Of a stretch of 64,000 nucleotides of DNA, positions 63,681 to 64,000 are shown piece by piece. Position 1 is the first letter of the stretch; each line of letters begins with the position of its first letter. The position numbers were made by a program, and so were the translations under genes. Location of the stretch: contig NC_015572.1 of NCBI RefSeq assembly GCF_000214665.1, positions 620,001-684,000 of the forward strand, given 5' to 3'. The notes under the pieces were generated by a model that worked only from the letters and a program-made list of their open reading frames with translations, searched no databases and was not told the DNA's origin. This DNA comes from Methylomonas methanica MC09 (lineage in GTDB: Bacteria; Pseudomonadota; Gammaproteobacteria; Methylococcales; Methylomonadaceae).

Positions 63681-64000
63681 TCAGCCAATGGCTTTAAAAC
63701 CGATGTCGGTGCGGTAATAAATATCCTGCCACTGGATCTGGCTGCAAAGCTGATAGGCATTTGCCTGTGCTTCCGCTATAGAGTCGCCTAAAGCGCAGGC
63801 GCATAGCACGCGGCCGCCGGCAGTGATCACTTGTCCGTTTTTTTGCTGTGTGCCCGCGTGAAAGACTTTATTGATGTCGCTTTCACGGCTGGGCAAGCCA
63901 TCGATTACATTCCCTTTGACGTAGTCATCCGGATAGCCGCCCGCTGCCAATACCACACCCAAAGCCGGGCGTTCATCCCATTCGGTGCTGATCTGATCGA
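63681..64000 (-). CDS. purD: Phosphoribosylamine-glycine ligase, C-terminal part
   Basis: The last about 106 codons, running off the right edge of the window. GVVLAAGGYPDDYVKGNVI and GGRVLCACALGDSIAEAQANAYQL, ending YYRTDIGFKAIG, match the C-terminal domain of PurD (E. coli CRKDIGWRAIE). The enzyme makes glycinamide ribonucleotide in purine synthesis. The rest of the gene lies outside this sequence, so nothing can be said about its start. Confidence 0.93.
   Translation of the reverse strand, partial: DQISTEWDERPALGVVLAAGGYPDDYVKGNVIDGLPSRESDINKVFHAGTQQKNGQVITAGGRVLCACALGDSIAEAQANAYQLCSQIQWQDIYYRTDIGFKAIG

Overview
The window reads as about 64 kb of chromosome from a gammaproteobacterium, most likely a methanotroph or methylotroph of the Methylococcales (Methylomonas-like). 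This is inferred from three things: a sucrose-synthesis operon of the kind known in methanotrophs (sucrose-phosphate synthase, sucrose-phosphatase, fructokinase), a sensor kinase with a LapD/MoxY-like N-terminus, and gammaproteobacterial gene orders (trpF-trpB-trpA-accD-folC-dedD-cvpA-purF-metZ; nrdR-ribD-ribE-ribBA-ribH-nusB-thiL-pgpA). No rRNA, tRNA or CRISPR array was recognised.

Layout. 1-5.3 kb: a MIF-family tautomerase, a double-Cache protein with a degenerate chemoreceptor-like core, bacterioferritin, an orphan BrnA-type antitoxin, about 0.95 kb of non-coding repeats and hairpins, and a solitary HEPN-motif gene. 5.3-13.2 kb: htpG with a sigma-32-like promoter, relA, mltD, yafS-like methyltransferase, rnhA and small genes. 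13.2-15.9 kb: an apparently Fur-controlled set encoding an outer-membrane porin, a periplasmic FMN-binding protein and a His-rich membrane protein. 15.9-21.0 kb: a MazG-like protein, tartronate semialdehyde reductase and hydroxypyruvate isomerase, a VOC protein, two overlapping unknown genes and trkA. 21.3-25.2 kb: the sucrose operon. 25.2-28.6 kb: a mobile island in which a group II intron sits inside the left end of a REP-associated (Y1) transposase element, beside decayed copies.

28.6-33.6 kb: rnfH-ratA-Na+ symporter facing smpB, then an isochorismatase-like hydrolase, apbE and a DUF2231 membrane protein. 33.7-42.6 kb: the trp/accD/folC/purF/metZ housekeeping run. 42.6-49.3 kb: an EAL protein with a degenerate GGDEF domain, a tandem PilZ protein, grxC, a class II aldolase and a large MscK-type channel. 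49.4-55.1 kb: riboflavin synthesis plus nusB, thiL and pgpA. 55.3-64 kb: an HbpS/GlcG-like secreted protein, a murein endopeptidase-like protein with a probable ATT start, an RbfA-like gene overlapping rtcB, a TolC-family protein, galU, a MoxY-like orphan kinase and the 3' end of purD.

The most interesting observations are the RbfA-like/RtcB pair (possible ribosome or RNA repair module), the Fur-box porin/flavoprotein/membrane-protein set (possible iron-linked redox system, with the FMN transferase ApbE encoded 16 kb away), and the intron nested in a transposon end. All functions are deduced by reading translated sequence; no database search was run.
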